Assembly (NCBI RefSeq): GCF_000972845.2
Contig: NC_040032.1
Location: 13,896,002-13,960,001 of the forward strand
Direction of reading: 5' to 3'
From: Larimichthys crocea
Lineage: Eukaryota > Chordata > Actinopteri > Sciaenidae
DNA length: 64,000 bases
Shown: positions 11,157 to 36,760 of the stretch, in pieces
Position numbering within the stretch: the stretch's first letter is position 1
Layout: each line of letters begins with the position of its first letter
Program-made: the position numbers and the translations under genes
Notes under the pieces: model-generated
The model's database searches: none
Seen by the model: the letters and a program-made list of their open reading frames with translations, nothing else
Told to the model about the DNA's origin: nothing

Positions 11157-14100
11157 ATGACTGAGAGACGTATTCCTTTCACCGTGCTCCGCACCCCAAG
11201 CTGGGACCCATTCCGTGACTGGCAGAACAGCCGCATCTTCGACCAGGCCTTCGCCATGCCGGCTCTGCCCGAGGACTTCCCCACATTCCCCAGCACCCAC
11301 TGGCCCGGGTACATGCGGCCTTCCTTCATGGTCCCAGACATGGGCGCCATGATGCCTCACTCTCCCATGATGTACCCCAATCCCATGATGGCCCAGCAGC
11401 AGGCTCGCGCCTTGACCCGCCAGATGAGTAGCGGTATGTCAGAGATCAAGCAGACCCAAGACAACTGGAAGGTGTCCCTGGATGTCAACCACTTTTCACC
11501 CGAGGAGCTGGTGGTGAAGACCAAGGACGGTGTGGTGGAAATCACTGGTGAGCTCTCATTTCTCCTTCACTGGTTTGTGCTGTTTGGCATGCTGACTAAC
11601 AAAGCTCAGTATCTTCTACTAAAAACCTAAAGAGTTGAAGATTTCCTGCTTGATGCTCCCTCAGTCTCAAAGATCTGAAAGTGTTGTTTACAGGACATGT
11701 ATTGGTGGTGACAGAATGTCTCACTTGATGTACTTTAGCTTGTCACTAAAGAAAAATGCTGCTGTTCTGAACAAAAAGGGCACAAGATAAAAAGGTTGGA
11801 AACCTTTTTTTCGGGCTCAAGAACAAGGCAGATGCATTGCTGCAGAGTTACATAATATCCTGAGACAATATACTGAGTTCCAGTACACCGGAGGGCGGGG
11901 GGCTTTTGGCTGCACGCCTGCGAAACAACACACAATTCAACATGTGGGAGTCGACTTTTACAGCAGCTCACAGGCGAACACAGTGCAGAGACTGTTTTAC
12001 TGCACACCCAGTCTCACAATTTGCCATAAAATGTTTTCATTGTCAGTCCATTCTTGTGAAGGACCAAAGCAAAGCGGGCAAACCTGAAGAAATGTGTGTG
12101 GAATGGATCATATATCAGTGAGGCCTTTTCTCTGTTCTCTCTTCTGCCATTTCACAAAAGATCACACTCCTAGAGTTGGGGTTTTAGCCGTGACTCATCC
12201 AGTGTCCCTGCTACTTTAAAAGGACTGCTGGATATCGTCCACGTCCAGAGTCCAGGGCCTGACTATGGCCAGTATCTCATTGGTGAGAGACTGACACGGT
12301 CAAAGATAAACAAAGCTCAGGATTCAGTCCGAGTGGAATTTACCACCTCATGTTTCTCACATGTCACCAGAGAACAAGTGTGATGTTTAAAGATTATATC
12401 AGCTTTAGCGAAGAGTTTTGTATACGCACCAAGAGTGCAACAGCTCTTTCTTCACTGCCTTTCACGAACTAATGACCCTCCATGGAAAAAGTGTCTGCTT
12501 GGTGTCGGCCAGCAGTGTGGTCCTGTTGAAAAGGGGACAGCTCCCCCGAGGACAGCAACCTTTATCAGCCCGTTGTCATAACAAACCGTATTCTAAGCCA
12601 GATTGAATGGCAATGTTTCAACAGCACAGCCAGTCATCTTAGAGCCTTTGAGAGACTGACAGGACTCACGAGGATCATCTATGGCTCGTATGACCTCCGC
12701 AAAACCAAAACAGCACAGCTGAAATGTCCTGTGTTACTAACACACACAATAAATGTAATAATAAATGTCTAAATGTCAAGATTGTCTTGGCAAGAGTTAG
12801 ATGCGAAGATCTTGCCCTATCCTCAACCAGTTACCAACAATCCATGACCCCAACCACAGTTATATCATTCTAAAGGTCACGTCAACAAAAGCGTCAAACT
12901 ACTCGTCTTAGCGTCTACATTTTGGCTTTCAGACATGCATTGATTCTGGAGGAAGTGGCCAAAGTTTCTGTGCTTCCAGCACAGCCAGCAGATATCCAGA
13001 AAACAGATAACCAGGCAGAGATTCATCCCTAAATTCCTGAAAAACTGGAGGCGGCTGTGACGTGTTCCAGCTGGGACGCACCCAGTGGAGTTGGCGATGT
13101 TTGTGCCCAAGAAGCGCCTTGCCGCTCCGCTCCACAGATAATGCATGGCTGTGCTATTTTGATGGACGCCACGGCCAAACACGAGCTGGCCAGAAGACAG
13201 CATAGGGAATCTGGTCAATTTTTGTTAACTACGTAGTCTGCTTACTCATGGTAGAAGCACATAAACCAGGAACAATGAGCAAATCTGAGCAAAGTCTGGC
13301 TCCGCTTCTGAAATGCTTGACCACAAGGTCACAAAGCCAAGCCTGGTGGAATTTAGAGATTACTCTGCGGTCTGACACGTTTCTGCTAAACTCTATAAAC
13401 AGACACCTGCATAAAAATGCAGATCATGTTTATAAAAAGCGAATTCATCGCCGATAAAGAGAAAAAACAGAACACCTCTGGTGCCAAAATCTCAGTCCCT
13501 CGCCTACAGATTTTGCATTCATAGGCAGATATCTTTTTATAGAGATTGCACAAGCAAGCACAGGTGTAATTAATTAAAATAATGTTACTGTGCATGCCAA
13601 CATACTTGAATTAAGCCATAATTAATTGTATCAGTTAGACCTGTGACAAAACAAAAAGAGCAGCTGAACATCATCTGAATGTTCAGAATAATCAAAATAC
13701 TGAATCAAGTTAAGTTTGTTTGTCGTCGGTAAGCATGAGGTGAGACAGATGCAATACTTAGCAATAATTAGTCTATGACGTGCATCCTGCACAAACCTTT
13801 GAACTCACATTTGTTCCACACCATGCTGTCATTCCCTACTAGTGCTCCTCACCCCTAAGCGTCTTTATTCCATTTAATATTCATTTTACAAGATGTCTTC
13901 CTGCATGATCTTTTATTTATAACTCCTTATAGTGAACGTGTCTTTCGGATTAGTGTCACATTGAGATAAAAGTATGTTGTCTGTGCCCTCAGGCAAGCAC
14001 GAGGAGAGGAAGGACGAGCACGGCTTTGTGTCCAGAACCTTCACCAGGAAATACACGTAAGCGTTCTCAGTATTTTAAAGTTAATTATCAAAGAATACGC

Positions 14101-14781
14101 ACGTAGGATTAAATCTGACCAAACTTTACAAGCCGCTGATGAAAAGAAGCAACAGGCTCATGTAATATGTCAACAACTCACTTCAAAACTTAAAGAGTTC
14201 TTATTAAAAATGGTTTGTTTGGGCTGTTTGATGCCTGAATTTCCATGGGGGAAATGCATTTCTCAGTCTGGCTTCAGATTCCTGTGATTTTTTCTTAATG
14301 TGGCTTCTCTGCCATGAGTCTCTTTAGTTTTGGGTTGGTCCGGCCTGTAGAGGGCTGACTGCTGCTGATAGCTGAATTTCATGCTCTGAAAAGCAGCAGC
14401 AGCCTCCACCTCTTTGTGTTCATCCCCTCCTCTGTCGGAGCTTTCAGCTTCATAGGGCTCTGCTGCCATCCAGGGGCCACAGCACACACTGATAAAGACA
14501 AACTGGATCTGGATTTTTACCCCCATCAAGAATGACTCAGGGATTAATGCTTCAGTCAGTCTTTGTTTAAGCAGTGGCAGTGATTGGAGCTCCAGTTTCT
14601 TCATGTTTTATTGCTCTCCTCCAGCCTTCCCCCGTCAGCTAACGTCGAGAAGGTGACCTCCTCCCTGTCTCCTGAGGGGTTGCTGACCGTGGAGGCTCCT
14701 TTGATCGTACCGGCCATTGAGTCCTCAGAAACCACGATACCTGTCACCGTGGACACACAAGGTGGCGTGGTGAAGAAGTAG
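11157..14781 (+). CDS. hspb1: Heat shock protein beta-1 (Hsp27-type small heat-shock protein)
   Basis: HSPB1 is an ATP-independent cytosolic holdase that forms large oligomers and protects actin and unfolding clients. Exons 11157-11547, 13993-14056 (64 nt) and 14625-14781 join in phase to 203 residues. The N-terminus holds SWDPF (residues 15-19). A Met/Pro-rich insert spans about residues 58-79. The alpha-crystallin domain covers about 98-178 and includes [20 protein letters not shown] and [10 protein letters not shown]. The C-terminal I-x-V anchor is IPV at 190-192. Ser15 and Ser91 (LTRQMS) match MAPKAP-kinase-2 sites; the site equivalent to human Ser78 is Thr87. The human dimer-interface Cys137 is Thr146 here and the protein has no cysteine. 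The start was chosen because MTERRIPF is the usual fish Hspb1 N-terminus and lies just downstream of the TATA box. Confidence 0.96.
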
Positions 14782-15320
14782 GAGGACAAGCAGCACAGTC
14801 TGCCACACACACACACATATATATTCAAACACCTTTTTTTGTACAAAATGCTTCTATAGAAAGGTGAGGAAGCAGCTTATCGCTCTTCCAAGCACACTTC
14901 ACACAGCGGAGAGAGGAAAGCGAAGGGATTGCCCTTGCTCTCCTCTCTCCGCTCTCTGTCTCTGGTAATGAGCCAACCCCAGCTGAGTGCACTGTGTAAA
15001 CACATCTGCACCAATGCCATATGCCTGCTCATTCTGCTGTAATTACACTCTTCATCTGAATGTAGGAAATCTCAGCTTAACCCTGCACACTCTCCCTCCC
15101 TCACTTGCACACACATACACCTTTTTTTCTGACTAAACCTCCTTCATGATGCCTCTACAGACACACTAAAGCAGATTTAAGAAGCACAATCACAGCCACT
15201 ATAAGTGTAGAACAATGCCTGGTGGTCGTCTGCCTGGACTGGAAATATACTGGCTTTATGTTGCCTTTTGAAACTATTCAGTCGTGCAAAAAGAAAAAGA
15301 ATAAAGAATAAAGAACCAAC
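14782..15320 (+). other. hspb1: hspb1 3' untranslated region with tandem polyadenylation signals
   Basis: The sequence after the stop contains no further gene and reaches two overlapping-spaced AATAAA hexamers at 15300-15305 and 15307-15312, followed by an A-rich stretch and then T-rich sequence. This is the likely hspb1 3' end. Confidence 0.6.
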
Positions 15321-16394
15321 AAAATATTGAGTCTCTTCTCGTTTTATGAACTATTTTATTTGCATGCTGCTGGTGACATCAGAGGTGACATCCTGAAGCA
15401 GCTACTGTGCCTGGAAACAGGAAGATAATAACTAAGTGGAAACACTGAGTGTCTTAATGCTTGTGTGTCTTTAATTATTCATCTGATGGTTATCCATGCA
15501 AAAGAGAGCAAGTTAGCAAAACGTGTTGAGTGATGCAGGCTGTTGCCTTTTAGTATTTTGTAATCCGACATAGAAGAATAGTGCCCCCATCAGGCCGTCT
15601 GATCCTAACACAGATCCATAATGCACCTGGTTTCTTCTAAAATGCATATAAACAAACATTTCGTCCTGTGATTACACTCTCCCCATCAGCCATTAAAGAT
15701 GAGGTAATATCATAATATCACTTACATACATACATACATACTGTAATCATGTGACCTTCAGCAGCCATGACTCATGCAGCATAGAGAGGGGGGATGTAAG
15801 TTCATCCTGACACTGGCCGCTGATCTGTGGATGACTGAGCCGGGTCTGTACAAAGCGGAAATATGAGATGGGTGTCATATGTACAGAGAAATAGGCCCAT
15901 TTTCTGCTGCTGTGTATGTGCACTGAAATGTGTCATAATGCCCCGGAATTGCATAATTCCATCATACACAATGTCTCTGATGAATTATTAATGCGCAGAT
16001 AGATACATAATTGATGGAGATTCGGTCTCGGCTCTCGACTGGGCAAGGTCATTTAAAACAATTGCACCGGGCATGGATGCTATAGAGGGGGAAGAGTCTG
16101 CCGGGTAATGGTTAATACAACCACTAATTATATCATTAGTGATTAATCTATTGATGCCTATCTATTGGATAGATTGTCATGAAATTAGTTGCAGATATTT
16201 AAGATCCATCAAGGATGAATTATAATTTTAGAACCAACATGGTAATACTGATGTTAGTTCAAAACAGTAAAAGCCCACATAGGTAGCACAGCTGTTAAAC
16301 CTTAAACCTTGTGGATTAATCATTCATAACTTAGTCTTCAAAAATGTCAAAAAATATTGCACACAAGCTACCAAATCCCAGGATGATGCCTATA

Positions 16395-16540
16395 GGTGTG
16401 AATGTGAATGTGAGTGTGAATGGTTGTTTGTCTCTATGTGTTGTAAGCCCTGTGATGAATTGATGTACCTGCCTCTTGCCCAATGCCAGCTGGAAATTGG
16501 TTGCAGCCCTTGTGACCCTGATGAGGATAATCCATCTTTA
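16395..16540 (-). repeat. Common teleost interspersed repeat, inverted copy
   Basis: It reads as the reverse complement of the family at 8620-8870, with 'gccctgtgatgaattgatgtacctgcctcttgcccaatgccagctgg' and 'gttgcagcccttgtgaccctgatgaggataa' in the expected order. Confidence 0.65.
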
Positions 16541-19500
16541 AAAAATTGGCATAGAGCAGAGATCATACTCACTTAAGAAATGCACAATTCTCATCAACTG
16601 AAGAAAATGTAAGCACACATTTGACAGCCCAGTGTTTCCACATATTCTCTGTTATGTCATGTTTGCTGCTCAGACTGTGAGTCGTGGTTAAGACATACAA
16701 TACATGACTTTTCTCGGGGTAGACCATGTGTACGTGTGGCTTCAGGGACGTAGTTTGACTGGTACTGTGTTTTTTCTAGTTTGTAGCCTGACAGGAGACG
16801 GGAGCTCTGTTTTTTCTCACTGCCGTGAAGCTTTAACAAGAGTTACATAACTCAAAACGATATAAGCACAAATTCAGTTCCTGTAGCGCCTTTTAATAGA
16901 TGTTCACTGGATTTTATCAGGCGTTTGAGAAACTGATCTGGATTCGTGTGCAAATCTGAACTGTGGAATTCCTAAAGTGATGTGCCTGAACACTGTTAGT
17001 ACACCGGTAAATGAAAAAGGTGACATGAGGTAAGTTTTTTTTGTGTTACCAAAAGGGGAGATATTTTAAACTCGTAGATTTCCTGCACATTTTTTAGGAC
17101 ACATAAAAGTACACAGATAAGTAGAGGAACTAGGCCAGCAGCAGCCACTGGAAATTACATCATAAAACCATATCAGCTGAGGGGCCTTTAGCAATCAATA
17201 CAGTGTACAGCTACATGCATTGACGCTTTGTGATTTTTAGTTAATGCTTGCCTCCTTCCAGTTATTCATCAGTCAGCGCTGGAAGAAATGAAAGATGTGA
17301 CAACCGGTGACTTTCTGAGAGGCTGGTGGTTTTCATCACTTCTTTTTCTCTTCCTCCCTGTCAACTTCTAGTCATTCATGTTACGTGCCTGCCCATTAAT
17401 GCACATACCAAGTCTACTCTTGACTCCAAAGCTGCGGGGGAGATCTATTTATAGAGTGCTCTGCTATGCACTGAGCCTCCAGCATGTTGTATAGTTACAC
17501 AGGGTAGATAGCGGACATGACCTGGCGCTTATCAGCAATATTTGACTCTATAATACACATTAAAACAGATGTGTGAGTATGGAGTTTTGGTCCATTTGCT
17601 GAACATCATATTCATATATAAGCACTTATATTGTAAGTATGCAGTGCTATGTATATTCAGTAATTGTATCCACACACAGTCATTCATGCCATTCATAGGA
17701 GCCAAGCAGACACTGTCTTAAGACGAGGCAGCACTTTCTAAACCACTTAGCATTTCAACTTTTCCTCCTCCATGAGTCACCATTTCCTTCCAGTTTAATG
17801 CAGGTCTAAATTATTCATGCCAATCCCCATCAATCCAAGCAGCAACCCAGTCCTTAAACCAAGGGAAGTGCCTCGCGTGAGGAGCTGTTTGCTACCGGGC
17901 TGCTGATTGGATCCTTCAGAGACCGCAAACATCCTCCCTGTACTCAGGCTGACAGGCTGAAGAGGCTGAAGAGGGCCGGCTTTAACCGAAGAGGTTCTCA
18001 AGTGATCTCGAAGCGTAGCAGGAACAGATCATTTACACAAGGGGGATTAAACAAATGTGAAAATAAACAAATTCAAATTCAGTTTACAGGACATCAAACT
18101 TTATTATAGACAGATTCACTGAAGTGGGCATCTAAGGACTCTTCTGTTTCTCCACAGTCACTGTAAATATTAGTCATCTGTCATCATTACCATATATTAC
18201 ATGTGTCCTTTTTCTTGTTGCCAGCAGACATTTTGACTTGTCGTAGCAGTAAAAGCACAGGAGTTACTAATAACAATGACAGACGTTGTGTTACTCACAT
18301 CTGTACTTTTCTTACTATGACATCTGTTTAAAAGCTCAATGGCTGATATCTCTTTTTATGTTGAAACTCTTCACTTATGGTCTAAAAGAGGAGGATACGG
18401 TAACATTAATACAGTTTCCATAGTTTTCTTGTTGACACAGCCTTATTCACAGACTGTGCCTTTAAATGAGTCACGATGTACGTTACAACTACACAGTCGC
18501 TGCCCTCAGTCAAGACCTCAGCAAGGCTCAGCAAGGATATACGGGCCTGTCAACCAATCAGAAGAGAGGTCATTAATATTAATGAGTGAAAATACAACAT
18601 AAAACATCCTATTTTTGCCAGAGCTTCGGAGAGTAGCATGACATTATTGAGATGGTTTTTGGTATTTAAAACTACTATATGGATATCTCGTCTTATATTT
18701 TATGGATATCCAAACTTGAAATTAAAAGCTGGAAAGCTGGAGAAGTGTACAATATCGGACCTTTAACTGCTGAAACATATAAACAAAGATGGTGACAGCT
18801 ATTAAAAATGGCACATAAATAAAAACTGTTCAAGATGTTCTGGCTCTGGCTCTGTTTACGTTGTGATTTATTGGAGCAGAGAGAAAGCTTGCTTTGTGTA
18901 CAATGTGCTGTGCTACACCCAGTACAGCACACCTCGCTGTCTCACTTCTAAAAGTAACTTAATAAAATAGAGGCCAGGCGTCTTTTGATGAAGTTATACT
19001 CGTGCATGATAACTAACTTTCTTATAACTGGTAAAAAATCATCATAATAGTATTTAAGTTTCCTTTCTTTAATGGTAATTGCCACTACCTCAGTGATTTG
19101 GCCCTGTACAATGTGTCTATTGATGAATTTACTACAGTGGAAACATGGAGCAAAGTCCAGCACTGATAAACGTGAAACAACAGGAACAGCTGGGGATCAG
19201 AGCGGCTTACACTCCAGGGTTTGGCAGCGCTAAATGATTCTCACCAAGATTTATTTCAGTATGGCACAAGCACAACACAAATCGTGCTTACCAATTATTG
19301 ATGTGCATTAGCGAGGCTTCTCATGCATATTAAACTTTTATTTTACCAGCTGTGAAAGCATCTGAAGGAAACAGCTCTGCAGAGCAAACCTTGATGTGAA
19401 ATGTCCCTTTAATGACATTTCATGTTGCAGATCTAATGACCACCTTTAAGGCAGACTCGAACACTTGTGTCTCACCGGACCACTGCAGACTTTGATCATA

Positions 19501-20083
19501 AAAAACAAACTAGATCTTCAGAAGCTCTGATATCTTCACGGACTGAAGATCTCTGAGAGCAGCACACTCAGAGGAGAGCAGGTGGTGTGCTTTTTTTTTT
19601 CTCCTTAGCAACAGCTCCTGATTGGCTAGTGACAACACCTTAGACTAGGGCAGTCATCCAATGACATGTGAGGGTGTTGATTGTCTTTCGACCAATTAGC
19701 ACTCACCAGCTGTTCAAATAATTACTTCTGCCTCAGTGACTGAAGATGCTAAGGAGTCCAATTGTAGCTCATCAGTTTACAGTCATCCCTGGTTCGTCTG
19801 TCTGACTTACCTGCAGAGAAGTTTCTAGATTTAATGTTGATAACTGTCTTCACCTGTTCTTGGTCCAGTTGGATGTAGTATGTAGTACCTTTATGTGAAA
19901 TGGAGGAAACAGACCATTTAAGGCATCTATCACAGATGAACTGACTCCTTTAGCAGCCTCCTCCCATTTCTAGTACAGGTCACATATTCTTGTTAGAGAG
20001 TCTGAGACATCCAGAAGAGCCATAAAAATATGATATTAACCTTCCAAACAGTTTTTCTCTGCAGTTTAAAGACTCCTCTTCTG

Positions 20084-20360
20084 ATCTCATGGGGCTAATG
20101 GACTACAAATTCTTCCTTACAGTGTCGTAAGATGGTCTTTTTTTTATTTTCCTTGACTCCCTGTCGAATGTTTGATGCCAAACTTGACCATGCCGTCACA
20201 ATAAAGGTATTTTAATTATTTTAAACAGAGTGCCTTGGAGCTTTCTTGTGTTTTTTTGAGTCCAGGATGTGCTCCTACACAGACGTTTTTGTGTAGGAGC
20301 CACGATGAATAATCATCTGTTCATCTCGTGGGGCTAATGAACTACAAACACTTCCTTACA
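20084..20360. repeat. 38-bp diverged direct repeat flanking a perfect 11-bp hairpin
   Basis: Segments 20084-20121 and 20323-20360 share the core 'tggggctaatg' and 'actacaaa', with 34 of 38 positions identical. Between them GCTCCTACACA (20271-20281) and TGTGTAGGAGC (20290-20300) form a perfect 11-bp stem with an 8-nt loop. No element class is recognised. Confidence 0.7.
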
Positions 20361-20912
20361 TGGTACTTTAAGGATAGTCTTGCATGTATATGTTGTTACT
20401 TTTAGGGCACCATTAGCTAAATAATGTATTTGGACCCAAGTTGACCACTAATAGTGATGGAAACTAAGCTTGTACTGTACTGTGAGGTACTTTACATGAA
20501 TCCAAATTCAATTAATACTACAAAACTAGCAGTGTGAGGGAGCCCAATCCTGTGCAGGCCTACAGAGTCCTGAAAAAAGGTCTACTCTTGACCTTTGAAC
20601 TACCCAACAGTTCAGCTCCATCTTAACCAGCTAGACTAAAATGTTCTCCACGTCATGTTCATATTTTAATATGGAGGCCTTCAAGTGACTTATTATTCAA
20701 GTTGTGTTTGCTGTACACCAAACATAGCCAGAAATATTTTGCAGTCTTTCACGATTTAGTTTTTATCTGTAGCATTTTTAAATTTCTCGTTATTTGACCG
20801 TCAGAGAAAGAAAAAAAAAGCATTAACACACTCAACTGTCAAATATGTTCAACTTGCCGTCAGCCCTTACCAAGAATTGCATGTCACCATAGCGATGTCC
20901 GTAACAGATCAA

Positions 20913-22477
20913 TTTATTGTTAACAATCACTGTTTTGGTATAGCGTACTTCAGCAAATGGAGTAAAGAAAACACAGATTAAAATAAGGTCTAGCTAACAA
21001 TCGCAATAAAAAGAAATAAATAGAAAATAATCCGATTAAGGTCTAGTAATTCCATGTTCATATGAATACATAACATCTACAGTATAAGTTAATAAATTGA
21101 AGCTACTGTATAAATACATCACCAGCATGCACAATATTGTATTATGGAGAATATTGGAGCAGTTATCATCTTACACTGAAGAAACAGTATAATAGGCAAG
21201 TGCATTTCTTGACCAAGAAGAAACTGAAGACAAAGTAAATCCACAAACCTCAAATCTGCTTTTAGAGCTTTTCAACCTAACATTGCATGTGCTCTGTCCA
21301 CAAATTAGACTTAGTTCACTAATCGAGTCTGTGGTTCCAGGTGCCGTTTCAGAGATCCTACTGATTGTTATGAAGATAGCATAATTGGAGAATAAGGTTG
21401 GACTCATGATCAAATCACCACATTTCTTTTTTTTTTCCCTTCGATTTTTAATTTCTGTTGGTTTTTATTTCGCTAGCTAGATTTCCTCGAATCGAATCGA
21501 ACGTTAAGGAGCCAATAGATGTTGTTATAGTAACGACAATACTGACAATAAGAATTAGGTGTCCAAAAACAGTTAATTTATTTAATAAAGCACATCAGCA
21601 CATGAGAGGGACAAGCTGCACTAAGTTTACTTCATGAATTTTGTCTTTTTAGTTACAGTAATGACTTGTTTGACTGAGCTGGACACATACCTGACACAAA
21701 GCAAACAAAAACATTATTTTATTTTTTTTAAATGTTATCTTCAATAACAGAGACAACCTGCTTTTCACTTCAACGATCATAGTGGTGGTGCAAACTAAAG
21801 ATGTCGGTGTGTGTTTTTTCGAAGTTGCACGATGAAGTTTTGACACCCCTAACAGCCCGTCTTCATCTCTGTAACCCGTCTTGCTCTCTGTCTGTCTCTC
21901 TCTCGCTCGCTCGCTCTCTAAACAAGGCCATGACATTCAAGGTTACTCGTTAATTTTCTTGTTGCTCAAGCATCGGAACTCAATTTCTGAATGCTCCTCC
22001 CCTCACCAAATACAATAAGACAGCTCAGCTTCATTTGCGCGATAAGACCAGTCTCTGCCAGTGTGTGGAGGTATCGTTACCCAGTAGTCACACTGTGATG
22101 AATGACATACCTCTTGCTTCTAAAGTGGTATTTTGGCAAATGCTGCAGAGGCTACCAAGGAGGGGGTTTCATTCTTTTATTCGTTTGTGTTTTTTTTCTC
22201 TTTAATCGATGTTATTACTCAAACTAAAATGGTCTTCCCTCCTCCTGCTTTTTTTTTTTTCTTTTCACTTTTAATTTGTTGAAAAATAAAGAACAGCAGC
22301 CGCGTTAGTACCATCGGCTAAATTGGCCGCCGACGTTCCACCACCCGCCCCTCCCCACCCCTCTTTTTTTTTTTTGTAATTTCTAAGAACTTTTTAACTA
22401 TTATTATTATTTTTTTGTCATCATTTGTGAGCGCGCGTGTTGTGTTGTTTTGGCAGAATGAGGTTTTGGGACTCTTT
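20913..22477 (-). other. ywhag: ywhag 3' untranslated region (inferred)
   Basis: On the minus strand the sequence after the ywhag stop is AT-rich and non-coding. Minus-strand AATAAA hexamers occur at 21577-21582 and 20913-20918, and either could be the polyadenylation signal. Vertebrate ywhag mRNAs usually have a 3'UTR of more than 2 kb, so the distal limit is uncertain. T-rich blocks on the + strand (22248-22262, 22362-22375) become A-rich in the mRNA. Confidence 0.4.
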
Positions 22478-35040
<12,563 letters not shown>

Positions 35041-35189
35041 ACCACCCAAAAAGGCGTGTCTTCTACAGAGTGATGTAACGACCCTGGCAGGGGCCAGAAG
35101 ACAGTACGAGCCTATTGCCCCACTGTCAGGAGGCTGTGTAGGGTTCATACAGCAGCAAGAAACGGGGAGGGTTTGCACTGAATTGTTCT

Positions 35190-36760
35190 AGCGCACTTTC
35201 CAAGTATGCCAAATGCGAAGCTTGACTTGCAAACCATATGCCAAATGTCCTAAAGCCTCCAGACCCCCATGGGCCTGAGTATGCACCACTAAAGCACTAT
35301 ACGAATGGCTACCCTGTCATTTCATATGATCTAATCCAGTGGTTCTTAACCTTGTTGGAGGTACCGAACCCCACCAGTTTCATATGCTCATTCACCGAAC
35401 CCTTCTTTAGTAAAAAATAAAATATGATTTTTTTACTGGTGCACAAAATGAACCGTGCATTAACATCACCTTGTTCAAATAACAAAACCAACACAGTGCA
35501 TGAACTCACAACAACTTACCTCAGTGTGACTTCTGCTGTTGCCTTTGAGAGACCAGTTCAGATATGCGTGGCTTCACCTTGGCAAGTGCCAGTCTCATGT
35601 CATTTTCACAGCAAAGTCTGTTCCTTTTCTTAGTTTTTACGTCCAGCATCCTCGAAAACGATTGCTCACAAAGATATGTTGTAACAAATGGAACCCCTGA
35701 GACCGACTCACCGAACCCCTAGGGTTCGATCGAACCCAGGTTAAGAACCACTGATCTAATGCTTGCATGAAATCATTTTTTGGATTAGTACACACTAAAG
35801 TTGTCATCCTGGATGAGAGGTGAAACGTCTGTGGTATGGTGATCACCTGCCAAATGCAAAGTTGACTACCAACCGCCCCCCATCGGCCACTCCAAAGGCC
35901 TCAGTATGCTCACACTGTTGATTATCCCCATTTAATTCTAGATTACCACACACTAAACTTGTATTAGAGAACCAAAGAAGCTGCTTGGATGAGAGGTGAA
36001 ACGTCTTCTACGTCGATCTACAACCAGGGTCCGGTGTCCCCAGATTGAACTGTTTTCATAAGGATGTTTTCCTATCACACTTTTCCAAGTATGCCAAATG
36101 CAAAGCTACCAATCATGCAAATACGCCACATATCCCGGGCCTCCAGACCCCCATGGGTCACTCCAAAGGCCTGAGTATGCACCACTAATGCACAAAACAA
36201 ACCATGCTTGCATTCTTGATAATCCTCTACAACCAAGTCCAGACACCCCAGATTTAACTCTTCTCAAAGAAACAGTGGAAGGATTATAATATATTATATT
36301 AGATTACACTTTATTCATCCCACAACGGGGAAATTTACTTGTTACAGCAGCAGAGTGTGATATACACTATAGAATTAAAATAGAAAGGGCAAAACACAGT
36401 GAACAGACAGAAGTATCTTATAACCTATGCAATAAACAAACAACAAACAAGTACTGAAGGTAAAAGTGGCATGATATAAATAATATTGTAGGTAAAGTAA
36501 CATATGATATGAAAATATAAATAAAACTACCAATCGGGCAAATGTGCCAAATGTTCTGGGCCTCTGAGACCCTCATGGGCCACTCCAAAGGCCTGGTATT
36601 GACTTCAGGAGTATAAAAGGGACCTGATCTCGTGATCCCGTCCCAAAGAGGGGCAATGTGTCCCAATCTGGCCTTCATTACTTCATATGACACTGTACAC
36701 ACTGATCTTTCAACTTCAGGAGTATGCAATACTAAAACACAACAAGAACCAATGTAAAAA
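35190..36760. repeat. Old repeat cluster with recurring 'atgccaaatg...ctccagacccccatggg' modules
   Basis: Related wording recurs at about 35200-35300, 35850-35935, 36085-36200 and 36530-36610: 'tgccaaatg', 'cctccagacccccatggg', 'cactccaaaggcct(g/c)agtatg'. Segments 'ggatgagaggtgaaacgtct' recur near 35812 and 35987. A LINE-tail-like 'ttattcatcccacaacggggaaatttacttg' lies at about 36311-36342. It appears to be a diverged, rearranged element later split by the hAT insertion. No coding capacity is seen. Confidence 0.55.
35337..35753 (-). mobile_element. Nonautonomous hAT deletion derivative with target-site duplication
   Basis: The 417-bp element is bounded by terminal inverted repeats CAGTGGTTCTTAACCT and AGGTTAAGAACCACTG. 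The flanks ATCTAATC (35329-35336) and ATCTAATG (35754-35761) form an 8-bp target-site duplication with one mismatch, the hallmark of hAT insertion. On the minus strand the interior still encodes a fragment reading CENDMRLALAKVKPRI, typical of the C-terminal part of ZBED/hAT-type transposases. The rest of the gene is deleted, so it is not autonomous. Confidence 0.88.

Larger units (their letters stand above)
15330..20900. other. Intergenic region between convergent hspb1 and ywhag
   Basis: No exon is supported. It holds a short (CATA)n run at about 15723-15740, an inverted copy of the 8.6-kb repeat at 16395-16540, and a hairpin flanked by a diverged 38-bp direct repeat at 20084-20360. Much of 15.7-17.8 kb is free of recognisable repeats. 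Part of the right end may belong to a long ywhag 3'UTR. Confidence 0.5.

Noticed and set aside
15930..16080. Possible conserved enhancer with homeodomain-like and GATA-like words between hspb1 and ywhag
   Set aside because: The motif words are short and common. Without cross-species alignment there is no evidence beyond the absence of repeats.
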